DNA of 64,000 nt from Nonomuraea deserti (lineage in GTDB: Bacteria; Actinomycetota; Actinomycetes; Streptosporangiales; Streptosporangiaceae): contig NZ_SMKO01000016.1 in NCBI RefSeq assembly GCF_004348685.1, positions 1 to 64,000 of the forward strand, written 5' to 3'. Below, one piece after another: positions 1 through 7,967 of the stretch. The notes below the pieces were generated by a model. It was not told the DNA's origin and ran no database searches. It saw only the letters and a list, made by a program, of their open reading frames with translations. Both the position numbers and the translations under genes were made by a program. Positions within the stretch are counted from its first letter, which is position 1. The number at the start of each line of letters is the position of its first letter.

Positions 1-61
1 TCACGTGATCGTCCAGATGCACATAGAGTGCGGTCAGAAGGGCGTCCAAGTCAGTCTTCAC
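1..61 (-). CDS. Transposase N-terminus (partial, IS982-like)
   Basis: A reading frame enters the window from the left edge and begins at GTG 61-59. The 20 visible residues read MKTDLDALLTALYVHLDDHV. This opening, with a LLTALY segment followed by a V-D-D motif, resembles the start of IS982-type transposases as I remember them; it is too short to prove the family. No catalytic residue is inside the window. A perfect 12-bp inverted repeat (37-48 / 72-83) spans the start codon. The rest of the element lies outside the window to the left. Confidence 0.5.
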   Translation of the reverse strand, partial: MKTDLDALLTALYVHLDDHV

Positions 62-83
62 ACACCGACCATGGACGCCCTTC
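37..83. repeat. 12-bp inverted repeat across the transposase start
   Basis: GAAGGGCGTCCA (37-48) and TGGACGCCCTTC (72-83) are perfect complements separated by 23 bases. The left arm lies inside the transposase codons and the right arm upstream of its GTG. It could be a hairpin that hides the start region in read-through transcripts, or part of the element's end. Confidence 0.7.
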
Positions 84-143
84 GTCACGCCCGCAGCCGA
101 TCACCGAATTTCACATCAGCGATCTAGCGGGGGCCGTCCGGGT

Positions 144-650
144 TCACGGGGCCGAGCGCGGCCAGATCGAGCCGTACCACCACAGAACGCCTCCCATGAT
201 CACCAGTCCGCCCGCCGTGGCCAGCTTGGCCATGAGGTCCACGGGTGGACCTGTGAAGGGGAGGCGGTCGAGGTGGTGGCCCCAGGGGCAGTCGTTCTCG
301 ATGTCGGTCGAGTCGATCAGCGTGTCGGGGTGGTGCTCCGCGACCGAGTACGCCTCGATCTCGGCGCGGCTGCCCTTCCCTACCCGGACGTGCTTGACGA
401 CCGTCTTGCGCGCCGGGATCGAGCCGCTCGCCACGGTCCTGCCGTCGGCCCGCAGGTCGTACCGTGCGAGCTGGCGGGTCACGTTGCGGAGCGTGACGGT
501 CGCCCGGCCGGAGCGGCATGCCACGTCGTCGACCGTCATCGTGAACGGGTCTCCCGGATCCAGCCGCGGCCAGGCCCAGGCGGTGGCCGGGAGGAGCAGT
601 GCCACGGTCATGGGCAGCGTGGCCAGGACGACACGAGTACCGATACGCAT
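144..650 (-). CDS. Secreted LPxTG-like surface protein
   Basis: 168 residues. The start at ATG 650 is preferred over the longer frame because GGGGGAG lies just upstream and a signal peptide follows directly (MRIGT, then a hydrophobic run ending in A-W-A). The mature part is small and polar, with two cysteines (VACRSG and NDCPWG) that could form a disulfide. Near the C-terminus LPFTG is followed by a hydrophobic segment and a short tail with one Arg, the layout of a sortase sorting signal, although the tail is only weakly basic. The family is not recognised. Cell-wall anchoring is inferred; no sortase gene is seen in this window. Confidence 0.65.
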   Translation of the reverse strand: MRIGTRVVLATLPMTVALLLPATAWAWPRLDPGDPFTMTVDDVACRSGRATVTLRNVTRQLARYDLRADGRTVASGSIPARKTVVKHVRVGKGSRAEIEAYSVAEHHPDTLIDSTDIENDCPWGHHLDRLPFTGPPVDLMAKLATAGGLVIMGGVLWWYGSIWPRSAP

Positions 651-762
651 GCGCTCCCCCCGGAGTGTGATCTTTGCTACGTAAGGTGCCCAAGTAGCCA
701 CGAAAAGTAACATCGACTCACGAGGGGAGCGCACGCCCCCGGATACACGCCATGATGGATGT

Positions 763-1341
763 ATGGCGGAAGCGATCTACGTCGGCGGGTTGTTGGTGGC
801 GACGCCGCTCCTCGACGACCCCAACTTCCGGCGTAGCGTCGTGCTGATCCTCGAACACGACCACGACGGGGGCACTCTGGGCGTGGTGCTCAACAGGCCG
901 AGCGACATCTCGGTGACGCAGGTGCTGCCCGTGTGGGATCCGCTGGTGACGGGGCCTCCGGTGCTCTTCGAGGGCGGGCCCGTGCAGACCGACAGCGCGC
1001 TCGCGCTGGCGGCGGTCCCGAGCGGCGAGGAGCCGCTCGGCTGGCGCAGGCTGCACGCCGGCACCCCCGCCGTCTCCCGGCTGGGCACGGTCGATCTGGA
1101 CGCGCCGCCCGAGATCCTGCAGGGGGAGATCGCGCAGATGCGCATCTTCGCGGGGTACGCGGGGTGGACGTCGGGCCAGCTGGAGAGCGAGATCGCCGAA
1201 GGTGCCTGGTATGTCGTCGACTCGGAGGTCGGCGACACCTTCTACGCCGATCCGGGCTCGCTCTGGCGGCACGTGCTGCGGCGCCAGCACGGCGAGCTGG
1301 CCTTCGTGGCGACCTGCCCGGACGATCCGACGATGAACTGA
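763..1341 (+). CDS. YqgE/AlgH family protein (UPF0301)
   Basis: 192 residues, the usual family length. Typical features are the N-terminal GGLLVATPLLDDPNF-type motif, a G-V-V-L-N-R-P segment (about residues 45-52), the F-E-G-G-P-V motif and the Y-A-G-W-x-x-G-Q-L-E motif in the C-terminal half. The biochemical role of the family is not firmly established; it is named after the alginate regulator AlgH. The start at ATG 763 matches the family N-terminus. It converges on the TetR gene with only about 20 bases between stops. Confidence 0.92.
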   Translation: MAEAIYVGGLLVATPLLDDPNFRRSVVLILEHDHDGGTLGVVLNRPSDISVTQVLPVWDPLVTGPPVLFEGGPVQTDSALALAAVPSGEEPLGWRRLHAGTPAVSRLGTVDLDAPPEILQGEIAQMRIFAGYAGWTSGQLESEIAEGAWYVVDSEVGDTFYADPGSLWRHVLRRQHGELAFVATCPDDPTMN

Positions 1342-1363
1342 GCCCGCAGCCGGAGCTCGCGCC

Positions 1364-1972
1364 TCAGAGGTCCCACCCCGGCCGCAGCGAGCGCTCGGCC
1401 AGCTCGATCGTCTCCGCCATGCGGCCGGTGATCTCCGGCACCGAGCCGTCGCGGCGCGGGCACTCGAAGCCGACGCGCATCGCCGACATCGCGAACGCGA
1501 CGATCAGATGGGAGAGCTGGTCGGTGTCGGCGTCGACACCCCTGTGGGCGGCGACCAGCTCTGCGAGGCGGCGCTCGGTGCCGGCGCCCCTGGCCACCGA
1601 CTGGCCGATCAGCTGCGGATTCTCGTCGAGGATCCGGCGGAGTTTGAGGAACCTCTGGTGCTCGTCCTCCGTTGAGCCTTCCATGTCGCTCAGCACCGCT
1701 CGCACCGCGTGCATGAGCGCCGTGAACGGCGGCTCGCCCTGCGGGCGAAGGCGCAGGGTCTCCACCATGAGCTGCTCGCCGTGGTCGTGGAACCACAGCA
1801 CCAGGTGGTCCTTGCTGGTGAAGTAGCGGAAGAAGGTGCGGGGGGAGATCTCGACGGCCCCCGCGATCTGCTCGACGGTGGTCGACTCGTATCCTTGTTC
1901 GAGAAACAGGTCGAGCGCCGCGTCGAGGATCGCCAGGCGCGTCCTCTCCTTCTTGCGTTCACGCAGACTCAC
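1364..1972 (-). CDS. TetR family transcriptional regulator
   Basis: 202 residues. The N-terminal helix-turn-helix (about residues 12-55) carries the T-V-E-Q-I-A...S-P-R-T-F-F-R-Y-F pattern of TetR proteins; the C-terminal ligand domain is unspecific. The start at GTG 1972 is chosen because GAGGGAG lies 8 bases upstream; a GTG at 1981 overlaps that ribosome-binding site and is less likely. It diverges from the DHA2 exporter gene, and the intergenic space holds a 9-bp inverted repeat, the usual arrangement for a TetR repressor controlling a drug efflux pump. The ligand is unknown. Confidence 0.93.
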   Translation of the reverse strand: MSLRERKKERTRLAILDAALDLFLEQGYESTTVEQIAGAVEISPRTFFRYFTSKDHLVLWFHDHGEQLMVETLRLRPQGEPPFTALMHAVRAVLSDMEGSTEDEHQRFLKLRRILDENPQLIGQSVARGAGTERRLAELVAAHRGVDADTDQLSHLIVAFAMSAMRVGFECPRRDGSVPEITGRMAETIELAERSLRPGWDL

Positions 1973-2060
1973 AGCGGTCACTCCCTCGAAACCTTTCTGT
2001 CATAGTGTGCCACAAGTCATACTCCGCCATCTGAAAGTCGGTTGTCAGAAGTCACCAGCT

Positions 2061-2094
2061 GACATAGATTGCTGAGGCTTGCGATATCTATGTC
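2061..2094. promoter_or_regulatory. Candidate TetR operator
   Basis: GACATAGAT (2061-2069) and ATCTATGTC (2086-2094) form a perfect 9-bp inverted repeat with a 16-base spacer, between the divergent TetR and DHA2 genes. The arms coincide with a plausible -35 (CTGACA, 2059-2064) and -10 (TATCTA, 2085-2090) for the exporter, so occupancy would block it. Binding is inferred from position. Confidence 0.55.
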
Positions 2095-2129
2095 CCTACG
2101 TGGGGCTGTTTGTCATTCAAGGGGGTGTC

Positions 2130-3737
2130 ATGGCTAACGCGAAGGCGGTCCACGCGCCGTCGTCGCCCGGCCCGGCCCGGACGGGGGCCGGCGGCAATCC
2201 GTGGCTGGTGCTGCTGGCGGTCAGCCTGGGCGTCATCATGGTGATGCTCGACGGCACGGTGGTGGGCATCGCCAACCCGGTCATCCAGGCCGACCTGAAG
2301 GCTTCGCTGTCGGACCTGCAGTGGGTGACCAGCGGCTATCTGCTGGCGCTGGCGGTGTTCCTGATCACCGCGGGCAAGCTCGGCGACCTGTTCGGGCACA
2401 AGCGCGTCTTTCTCATCGGTGTCGCCGGCTTCGCGATCACGTCCGTGGGCATCGGTCTCAGCGCCGAACTGGCCGACATCATTCCCGGCCTCTCGCCCGT
2501 CGGCGCGCTCATCGGTCTGCGGGTGCTGCAGGGCCTTTTCGGCGCGCTGCTCCAGCCCGCCGCCCTGGCGCTGCTGCGTGGAGCGTTCCCGGGGGAGAAG
2601 CTCAACCAGGCGATGGGAGCCTGGGGCGGCATCATCGGCCTGTCCAGCGCCGCAGGGCCGATCGTGGGCGGTGTGCTGGTCGAGAACGTGAGCTGGGAGT
2701 CGGTCTTCTTCATCAACGCGCCGGTCGGGATCATCGCCCTCGTCATGGGCGTCTTCCTGATCAAGGACAACCGCGCGCAGACGATGGCGCGGATCGACTG
2801 GCTCGGCGTGCTGCTGCTGTCGGGCGCGATGTTCTCGCTGGTGTGGACGATCATCAAGGCCCCCGACTGGGGCTGGGGCGACAGCACGACGCTGACCTTC
2901 CTGGGCGCGTTCGCGGTGCTGATCGCCGCGTTCATCTTCTGGCAGAACAGGGCGCAGAAGATCGGCAGGCAGCCGCTGGTCCCGCTGTCGCTGTTCAGGA
3001 ACGTCTCGATCTCCATCGGCACCGTGCTGATGATGATGGTGGCGTTCGCGATGTTCGGCGCGATGTTCTTCCTGGGCTTCTTCTTCCAGGGTGTGCACGG
3101 TCTGACCCCGCTGGAGGCCGGCCTGCGCATGTTGCCGATGAGCGCCGGCATGATCGTCGCCTCACCGCTGGCGGGCATGGCGATCGGCAGGCTCGGTCCG
3201 AAGATCACGATGGCGGCCGGCCTGCTGATCACCGCGTTCGCCATGTTCCTCATGTCCCAGCTCAGCATCGACGCGTCGTTCCTCGCGAGCGCCATCCCGT
3301 TCGTGCTGCTGGCCTTCGGCATGTCGCCGGTCTTCGTGGGCGCCACGGAGATCATCGTGGGCAACGCGCCGCTCGAGCTGAGCGGTGTCGCGGGCGGCGT
3401 CCAGCAGTCGGCCATGCAGGTCGGCGGCGCGCTGGGCACCGCGATCCTGGGCGCCGTGATGGCCGCCGAGATCTCCGGCACGCTGCCCGGCTACCTCGGT
3501 CCCGCTGCGCAGGCGATCCCGCCCGCGCAGATGACCGGGCTGGAGAAGGCGGCCGCCTTCGGCGCGGCCCCTCCCGGGGTGCCGCAGCCGATCGTCGACG
3601 CCGTGCACCACTCCTTCATGGACGGCATGCACCTCGCCTTCCTGGTGAGCACCGGCATCGCCGTGCTGACCGCCCTGCTGACGCTGTTCGTCAAGGCCGG
3701 GCGCAAGGCCGAGGGCGTGCAGGTCCATGTGGGCTGA
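2130..3737 (+). CDS. MFS exporter, DHA2 (EmrB/QacA-type, 14 TM)
   Basis: 535 residues with about 14 hydrophobic segments, the size of drug:H+ antiporter family 2. The LDGTVV(G)IANPVI motif in TM1, the GKLGDLFGHKR loop (motif A) and the antiporter motif C (S-A-A-G-P-I-V-G-G) in TM5 are visible. The start at ATG 2130 follows GGGGGTG; an upstream in-frame ATG at 2079 would add 17 residues and overlap the promoter. Likely exports a toxic compound under control of the neighbouring TetR protein. The substrate cannot be read from sequence. Confidence 0.92.
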   Translation: MANAKAVHAPSSPGPARTGAGGNPWLVLLAVSLGVIMVMLDGTVVGIANPVIQADLKASLSDLQWVTSGYLLALAVFLITAGKLGDLFGHKRVFLIGVAGFAITSVGIGLSAELADIIPGLSPVGALIGLRVLQGLFGALLQPAALALLRGAFPGEKLNQAMGAWGGIIGLSSAAGPIVGGVLVENVSWESVFFINAPVGIIALVMGVFLIKDNRAQTMARIDWLGVLLLSGAMFSLVWTIIKAPDWGWGDSTTLTFLGAFAVLIAAFIFWQNRAQKIGRQPLVPLSLFRNVSISIGTVLMMMVAFAMFGAMFFLGFFFQGVHGLTPLEAGLRMLPMSAGMIVASPLAGMAIGRLGPKITMAAGLLITAFAMFLMSQLSIDASFLASAIPFVLLAFGMSPVFVGATEIIVGNAPLELSGVAGGVQQSAMQVGGALGTAILGAVMAAEISGTLPGYLGPAAQAIPPAQMTGLEKAAAFGAAPPGVPQPIVDAVHHSFMDGMHLAFLVSTGIAVLTALLTLFVKAGRKAEGVQVHVG

Positions 3738-3778
3738 CCGGTTGGGCTGACCATGTGGGCTGACCGGGTGGGCTGACC
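3731..3778. repeat. Four 13-bp tandem repeats over an exporter stop codon
   Basis: GGGCTGACC recurs at 3731, 3744, 3757 and 3770 with a 13-base period (linkers GGTT, ATGT, GGGT). The first copy contains the TGA stop of the DHA2 gene. It looks like slippage expansion of the gene's own 3' end. Confidence 0.85.
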
Positions 3779-3872
3779 TGCCCGCCGCCCGCGCCGGCGG
3801 CCCTCGCCTTCGCGGCGGGGGCCGTACCGCTGGGTGGAGGACGCGGTCGTGAGCGGGCATAAACTCTGTGGG

Positions 3873-4133
3873 GTGAGCAGCACGAAGATCCTCCCAGAGC
3901 AGGAGACCACGCCGCGGACCTCGCACGGCGACGGCGATCACGAGCGCTTCGCCCACTACGCGGACAAACACAAGATCACCGAGAGCATGGTGACGGGCAC
4001 GCCCATCCGCGCCCTGTGCGGCAAAATCTGGGTGCCCAGCCGTGACCCCAAGAAATACCCGGTTTGCCCGGAGTGCAAAGAGATCTACGAGGGCCTTCCC
4101 TCCGGTGGCGGCGAGGGCGACGACAAGCAGTGA
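3873..4133 (+). CDS. DUF3039 domain-containing protein
   Basis: 86 residues from GTG 3873. The core SHGDGDHERFAHY, the ALCGK(I/V)WVP segment and PVCPECKEIYE near the C-terminus are the DUF3039 hallmarks. The three cysteines (CGK and CPEC) suggest a metal or structural role, which is inference. The start is chosen by similarity to family N-termini; TAAACT at 3860-3865 could be a -10 giving a leaderless message. An alternative GTG at 3849 has a better ribosome-binding site (GGAGG, 3836-3840) and would add 8 residues. Function unknown; conserved in actinobacteria. Confidence 0.88.
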   Translation: MSSTKILPEQETTPRTSHGDGDHERFAHYADKHKITESMVTGTPIRALCGKIWVPSRDPKKYPVCPECKEIYEGLPSGGGEGDDKQ

Positions 4134-4209
4134 GTGTTGCTGAGCGGTAATCCTCCGTAAAACAGCTACGGTCTGTAGCCATATCGGTTCATTCCGTAGT
4201 GGAGGTTTT

Positions 4210-5097
4210 ATGGCTCGGCGTGCGACGGCCGCCTCGTTGGCATGCCTGCTGGCGGTCTGGTTCGCCCCGCCGCTGGGGGCCGGCGCCGCCCACGCGGCCG
4301 GTTGCGGCCGCCATGCGCCGGAGGAGCCCTGGCCGCGCTCGCCCCAGCCGGGAGACGTGGCCAAGGTCCGGTCCGAGCTCGCCCGCCGCCTGGCCGGCGT
4401 CACGCCGCCGACCCAGTTCACAGTGCCCACCGTGGTGCACGTCATCACGCGGCCTGACCGCCAGGTCTCCGACCAGGCGGTCGAAGCGCAGATCGACGTG
4501 CTCAACTCCGCGTACGCCGGCCGCTTCGGCGGCGTGGACACCGGCGTGCAGTTCCGGCTCGACGCCATCACGGTCAGGGAGAACGCCGCCTGGTTCGGCG
4601 ACCCGGTCGGTAACGAGCGCGCCATGAAGAGCGCGCTGCACCAGGGCGGTCCCGGCACGCTCAACCTCTACATCGCCCAGCTCAGCGAGCACATGCTGGG
4701 CTTCGCCAGCTACCCCTACTGGTACACCGACGCACCCGTGCTCGACGGCGTGGTCATCGACTGGCGCGGCCTGCCCGGGGGCGCGATGACCAACTACAAC
4801 CGCGGCTTCACCGGCGTCCACGAGATCGGCCACTGGCTCGGGCTGTTCCACACCTTCGAGAACGGCTGCAAGGAGCCCGGCGACGGCATCGACGACACCC
4901 CCGCCCAGGCCAAGCCGACCAAGGGCTGTCCCGAGCGCGCCGACTCCTGCGCGAAGGCGGGCCTCGACCCCGTGCACAACTTCATGGACTACGCCCACGA
5001 CCGCTGCATGTCGGAGTTCACTCAGGGCCAGGCCAAGCGGATGCACGAGATGTGGGCGGCATACCGGCAGGCGGCGCCGGGCGCGATCCGACGCTGA
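4210..5097 (+). CDS. Secreted zinc metalloprotease, M43 (pappalysin-like)
   Basis: 295 residues. A signal peptide (residues 1 to about 30, ending A-H-A-A) is followed by a pro-region and a metzincin catalytic domain. The zinc motif HEIGHWLGLFH begins at residue 204 (His204, Glu205, His208, His214), and the Met-turn is the N-F-M-D-Y segment (Met259). Several cysteines after the zinc motif fit the disulfides of cytophagalysin-type M43 enzymes. GGAGG precedes ATG 4210. Expected to act outside the cell on proteins; the substrate is unknown. The upstream region holds three CCGTA/TACGG elements (4155, 4167, 4194) that could be regulatory. Confidence 0.9.
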   Translation: MARRATAASLACLLAVWFAPPLGAGAAHAAGCGRHAPEEPWPRSPQPGDVAKVRSELARRLAGVTPPTQFTVPTVVHVITRPDRQVSDQAVEAQIDVLNSAYAGRFGGVDTGVQFRLDAITVRENAAWFGDPVGNERAMKSALHQGGPGTLNLYIAQLSEHMLGFASYPYWYTDAPVLDGVVIDWRGLPGGAMTNYNRGFTGVHEIGHWLGLFHTFENGCKEPGDGIDDTPAQAKPTKGCPERADSCAKAGLDPVHNFMDYAHDRCMSEFTQGQAKRMHEMWAAYRQAAPGAIRR

Positions 5098-5110
5098 CTA
5101 CGATGTCCTG

Positions 5111-6496
5111 GTGACAGCACCAAAGGCACTCGACACTCCCTACCAGCCGCCGCGGATCTTCGGCCCGCGCTACCGCACCGCGACCCTCGGCATCCTCCTC
5201 GTGGTCACGTTGGTCGCTTTCGAGGGCATGTCGGTCGGCGTCGCCATGCCTGCCATCGCCGACGAACTCGACGCGCTCGACCTGTACGGCATCAGCTTCT
5301 CGGCCTTCCTGATCGCCAGCCTGTTCGCCAACGTGGTGGCCGGCCTCTGGTCGGACCGGCGCGGCTACCCCCTCCCGTTCGTGACGGGAGTGGTGCTGTT
5401 CGTCATCGGGATGGCGCTGGCCGGGGCGTCGTCGTCGGCGACGATGTTCCTCGTGGCGCGGGTCGTGCAGGGGCTGGGGGCGGGAGTCACCATCGTGGCG
5501 CTGTACGTGATGATCGCCCGGGTCTATCCCGTGGAGTCGCGGCCCAAGGCGTTCGCCGCCCTCTCCGCGGCCTGGGTGGTGCCCGCCATGGTGGGCCCGG
5601 CCGTGGCCGGATTCGTGGCGGAGAACTGGGGCTGGCGCTTCGTCTTCTACGGGATCATCCCGCTGGTGGTGCCCGCGCTGGTGATGCTCGTCCCGGCGCT
5701 GCGGCAGCCGTCCTCGCCGGGCGAGGCGCCGTCCCGCGGGCCGAGGTCGAGGCCGGTGGCCATGACGCTGGCCGCCACCGCCGCGGCCGCCGGTGCGGGG
5801 GTGCTGCTGCACGGCGTCGACCGGCTGCACCTGCATCCCGTCACGGGAGCCCTGGAGACGGCGGCCGGGCTGGCGTCCCTGGCGTACGGGCTGTTCCGGC
5901 TGCTGCCTCCCCGGGCGCTGCGGTTCGGGCGTGGACTGCCCACCACCGTGATGATGCGCGGCTTCTTCTCGGCCTCCTTCTTCGGCGTCAACTCCTTCAT
6001 CCCGCTGGCGTTGCAGGAGGTGAAGGGCTTCGACCTGTCGAGCGCGGGCATCGCGCTGACCACGGGGGCGCTGGGCTGGTCCACTGGCTCCTACCTGCAG
6101 AGCAGGAAGGAAGGGCAGGCGCACCTACGGATCCGGCTGGGCACGGCGTGCATCGCCGTCGCGATCCTGCTCTGCCTGCTGGCCGTCCTGCCCGGGATGA
6201 GCGGATGGATCGCCGTGCCAGCCTGGATCATCGCCGGCTTCGGGATGGGGTTCGGCATGACCACGGTCAGCATCACGGCGCTGAAGCAGTCGCCGGTCAA
6301 CGAGCAAGGGGCCAACTCGGCGTCGCTGTCGGTGACGGACATGCTGGGCTCGGCGCTCTCGGTCGGCGTCGGTGGCGCGCTGGTCAACGTGATCGGGCAC
6401 TCCTCCACCGAGATCGCCACCGGGTTCGTCGTCATCTCGATCCTCATGGCCGCCATCGCGCTGAGCGGCACCGTGCTCGCCGGCCGCACCCGCTGA
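5111..6496 (+). CDS. MFS transporter
   Basis: 461 residues with roughly 12-14 hydrophobic segments. The N-terminal half shows a motif-A-like loop (W-S-D-R-R-G) between TM2 and TM3 and the G-A-G-V-T segment in TM4. Start GTG 5111 lies 13 bases after the protease stop, so co-transcription is possible. No regulator is adjacent on this strand. The closest general description is a drug/metabolite efflux carrier; the substrate is unknown. Confidence 0.87.
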   Translation: MTAPKALDTPYQPPRIFGPRYRTATLGILLVVTLVAFEGMSVGVAMPAIADELDALDLYGISFSAFLIASLFANVVAGLWSDRRGYPLPFVTGVVLFVIGMALAGASSSATMFLVARVVQGLGAGVTIVALYVMIARVYPVESRPKAFAALSAAWVVPAMVGPAVAGFVAENWGWRFVFYGIIPLVVPALVMLVPALRQPSSPGEAPSRGPRSRPVAMTLAATAAAAGAGVLLHGVDRLHLHPVTGALETAAGLASLAYGLFRLLPPRALRFGRGLPTTVMMRGFFSASFFGVNSFIPLALQEVKGFDLSSAGIALTTGALGWSTGSYLQSRKEGQAHLRIRLGTACIAVAILLCLLAVLPGMSGWIAVPAWIIAGFGMGFGMTTVSITALKQSPVNEQGANSASLSVTDMLGSALSVGVGGALVNVIGHSSTEIATGFVVISILMAAIALSGTVLAGRTR

Positions 6497-6579
6497 ATTC
6501 CGCCTCACCTGTCACACCGGCAACGGATCGCCTGATCCTCGTCGCGAGGAGTGATAGGACAGCGGGACAAGGAGGTGTC

Positions 6580-7833
6580 ATGGAGGGTGATCACCGTGTC
6601 TGGCCCCCGCAGACGGGTGCCCGGCATCGCCGTACCCCTCCTGAGGACCGTACTCCTCCTGAGGACGGCGCCCCTCCTGACCGCACCTCTCCTGAGGACC
6701 GCAGCTTCCCCGAGGACAGCAAGCCCGTGTGGGGCGCGCACCCCGACGGGAGGCCGCGGCGGGGCAGGAACCCCTTCGCGAGCGTCAGGGACACCAACGT
6801 CGACAAGGAACGCGCCCGTGAGCCCGCGGACCCCGCGCCGGAGAGTAACCGGGGGTCGGTCTCCGAGCCTGTTCGGGAGACGGGCTGGGGGTCCGCTTCC
6901 GAGCCTGGACAGGAGACGGGCTGGGGGTCTGCTTCCGAGACCGGACACGAGACGGGCTGGGAGTCCGTTTCCGAGACCGGACGCGGGATCGGCTGGGGGT
7001 CCGTTTCCGAGGTCCCGCACGAGACGGGCTGGGGAGACTTCCCAGGGCGTGATGACGGGCCGTCGCGGGGACGGCGGGAACGGTCCCATCCGCTGGACCT
7101 CGGCCCTGACCCGGAGGACGAGGAGGGGCCGTGGAACCCGCGGATCCGCCGGGCCCCCTACAACGGCCAGGACGACGGGCTCGGCGGCCGTGGCCGTGGG
7201 AGCGGTCCGTCGCCGGATGGCGAGTCCCTGCCCCCGTCGGCCCGCCTCTACGGCTCCCCGGCCGACCCGGGAGCGCGCGGGCGGGTGGGAGGCAGGAGGT
7301 GGCGCCGGTGGGCGGGCGTGCTGGTGGCGCTGCCGGCCGGGGCGGGATTGATCGTGGTGGTGGCCGTCGTGGTGCTGCGGTTCACCGCGCCGCCGGCGGA
7401 GACGGGCCGGCTGAGCGACTCCCTGGCGGGGGTGTCGGTGGCGCTGCCGCAGGGGTGGCGGGAAGGGCCGGTGCCGCCCGTGACCGGGTTCACCTCGGTC
7501 ATCAGAAACGACGCCGGAGCACTCGTGATGGCCAGGCCGATGCCGCAGGTGAAGGACGTGGGAAAGGCCGCCAAGGAGGCGGCGGAGCTCTACTCCAGGC
7601 TCCTGCTCAAAGGGGACCGCGTGACCGTCGTCGAGGACAAGCGGCTTCCGGGTGGCCACACCCGGGCACTCCGGGCGGAATATCGGGACGTGGTCAACCG
7701 GCCGGCTTTCCTGCGAGTGATGCTGCTCACTCGCGGCGCCAGGGCCGTCCTGCTCGTCGGGCTGCTGCAGCCCGCCGACACCGATCGCAGGCAGGAACTC
7801 GACACGGTCATGACGAGTCTCCGGCCGGGATGA
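6580..7833 (+). CDS. Repeat-containing single-pass membrane protein
   Basis: 417 residues from ATG 6580, set by GGAGG at 6571. The N-terminal half (about 1-240) is charged and disordered. It begins with short PPED-type repeats, then has five 12-residue repeats ending in E-T-G-W (about residues 93-152), then Pro/Arg-rich linker. One transmembrane helix lies at about 248-270. The C-terminal domain (about 280-417) has a V-A-L-P-Q-G-W motif and the general look of a small alpha/beta lipid-binding-like domain (LpqN/PsbP-type), a loose resemblance only. Likely N-in, C-out. No function can be assigned. Confidence 0.75.
   Translation: MEGDHRVWPPQTGARHRRTPPEDRTPPEDGAPPDRTSPEDRSFPEDSKPVWGAHPDGRPRRGRNPFASVRDTNVDKERAREPADPAPESNRGSVSEPVRETGWGSASEPGQETGWGSASETGHETGWESVSETGRGIGWGSVSEVPHETGWGDFPGRDDGPSRGRRERSHPLDLGPDPEDEEGPWNPRIRRAPYNGQDDGLGGRGRGSGPSPDGESLPPSARLYGSPADPGARGRVGGRRWRRWAGVLVALPAGAGLIVVVAVVVLRFTAPPAETGRLSDSLAGVSVALPQGWREGPVPPVTGFTSVIRNDAGALVMARPMPQVKDVGKAAKEAAELYSRLLLKGDRVTVVEDKRLPGGHTRALRAEYRDVVNRPAFLRVMLLTRGARAVLLVGLLQPADTDRRQELDTVMTSLRPG
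6853..7035 (+). repeat. 36-bp tandem repeats coding for 12-residue units
   Basis: About five in-frame copies of a 36-base unit encode variants of S-x-S-E-x-x-x-E-T-G-W-G in the cytoplasmic part of the membrane protein. Copies differ by point changes, but the Trp and the Ser-Glu pair are kept, which suggests selection on the protein rather than recent slippage alone. Confidence 0.85.
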
Positions 7834-7967
7834 GAACCCGTCGCCCCTCTAACACGTGAGGATCACCTTGGCCAGAATCATCGGCTCACGGCACGTCTTG
7901 TCGGTGGGCCCGATTACTCTAGGGTCACTGTGAGAAAGCGAAGCACACCAACCCCAGAGGTGATGCG

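Noticed and set aside
6853..7035. CRISPR-like array
   Set aside because: The 36-base repeats are contiguous, in frame and coding; there are no spacers and no cas genes in the window.
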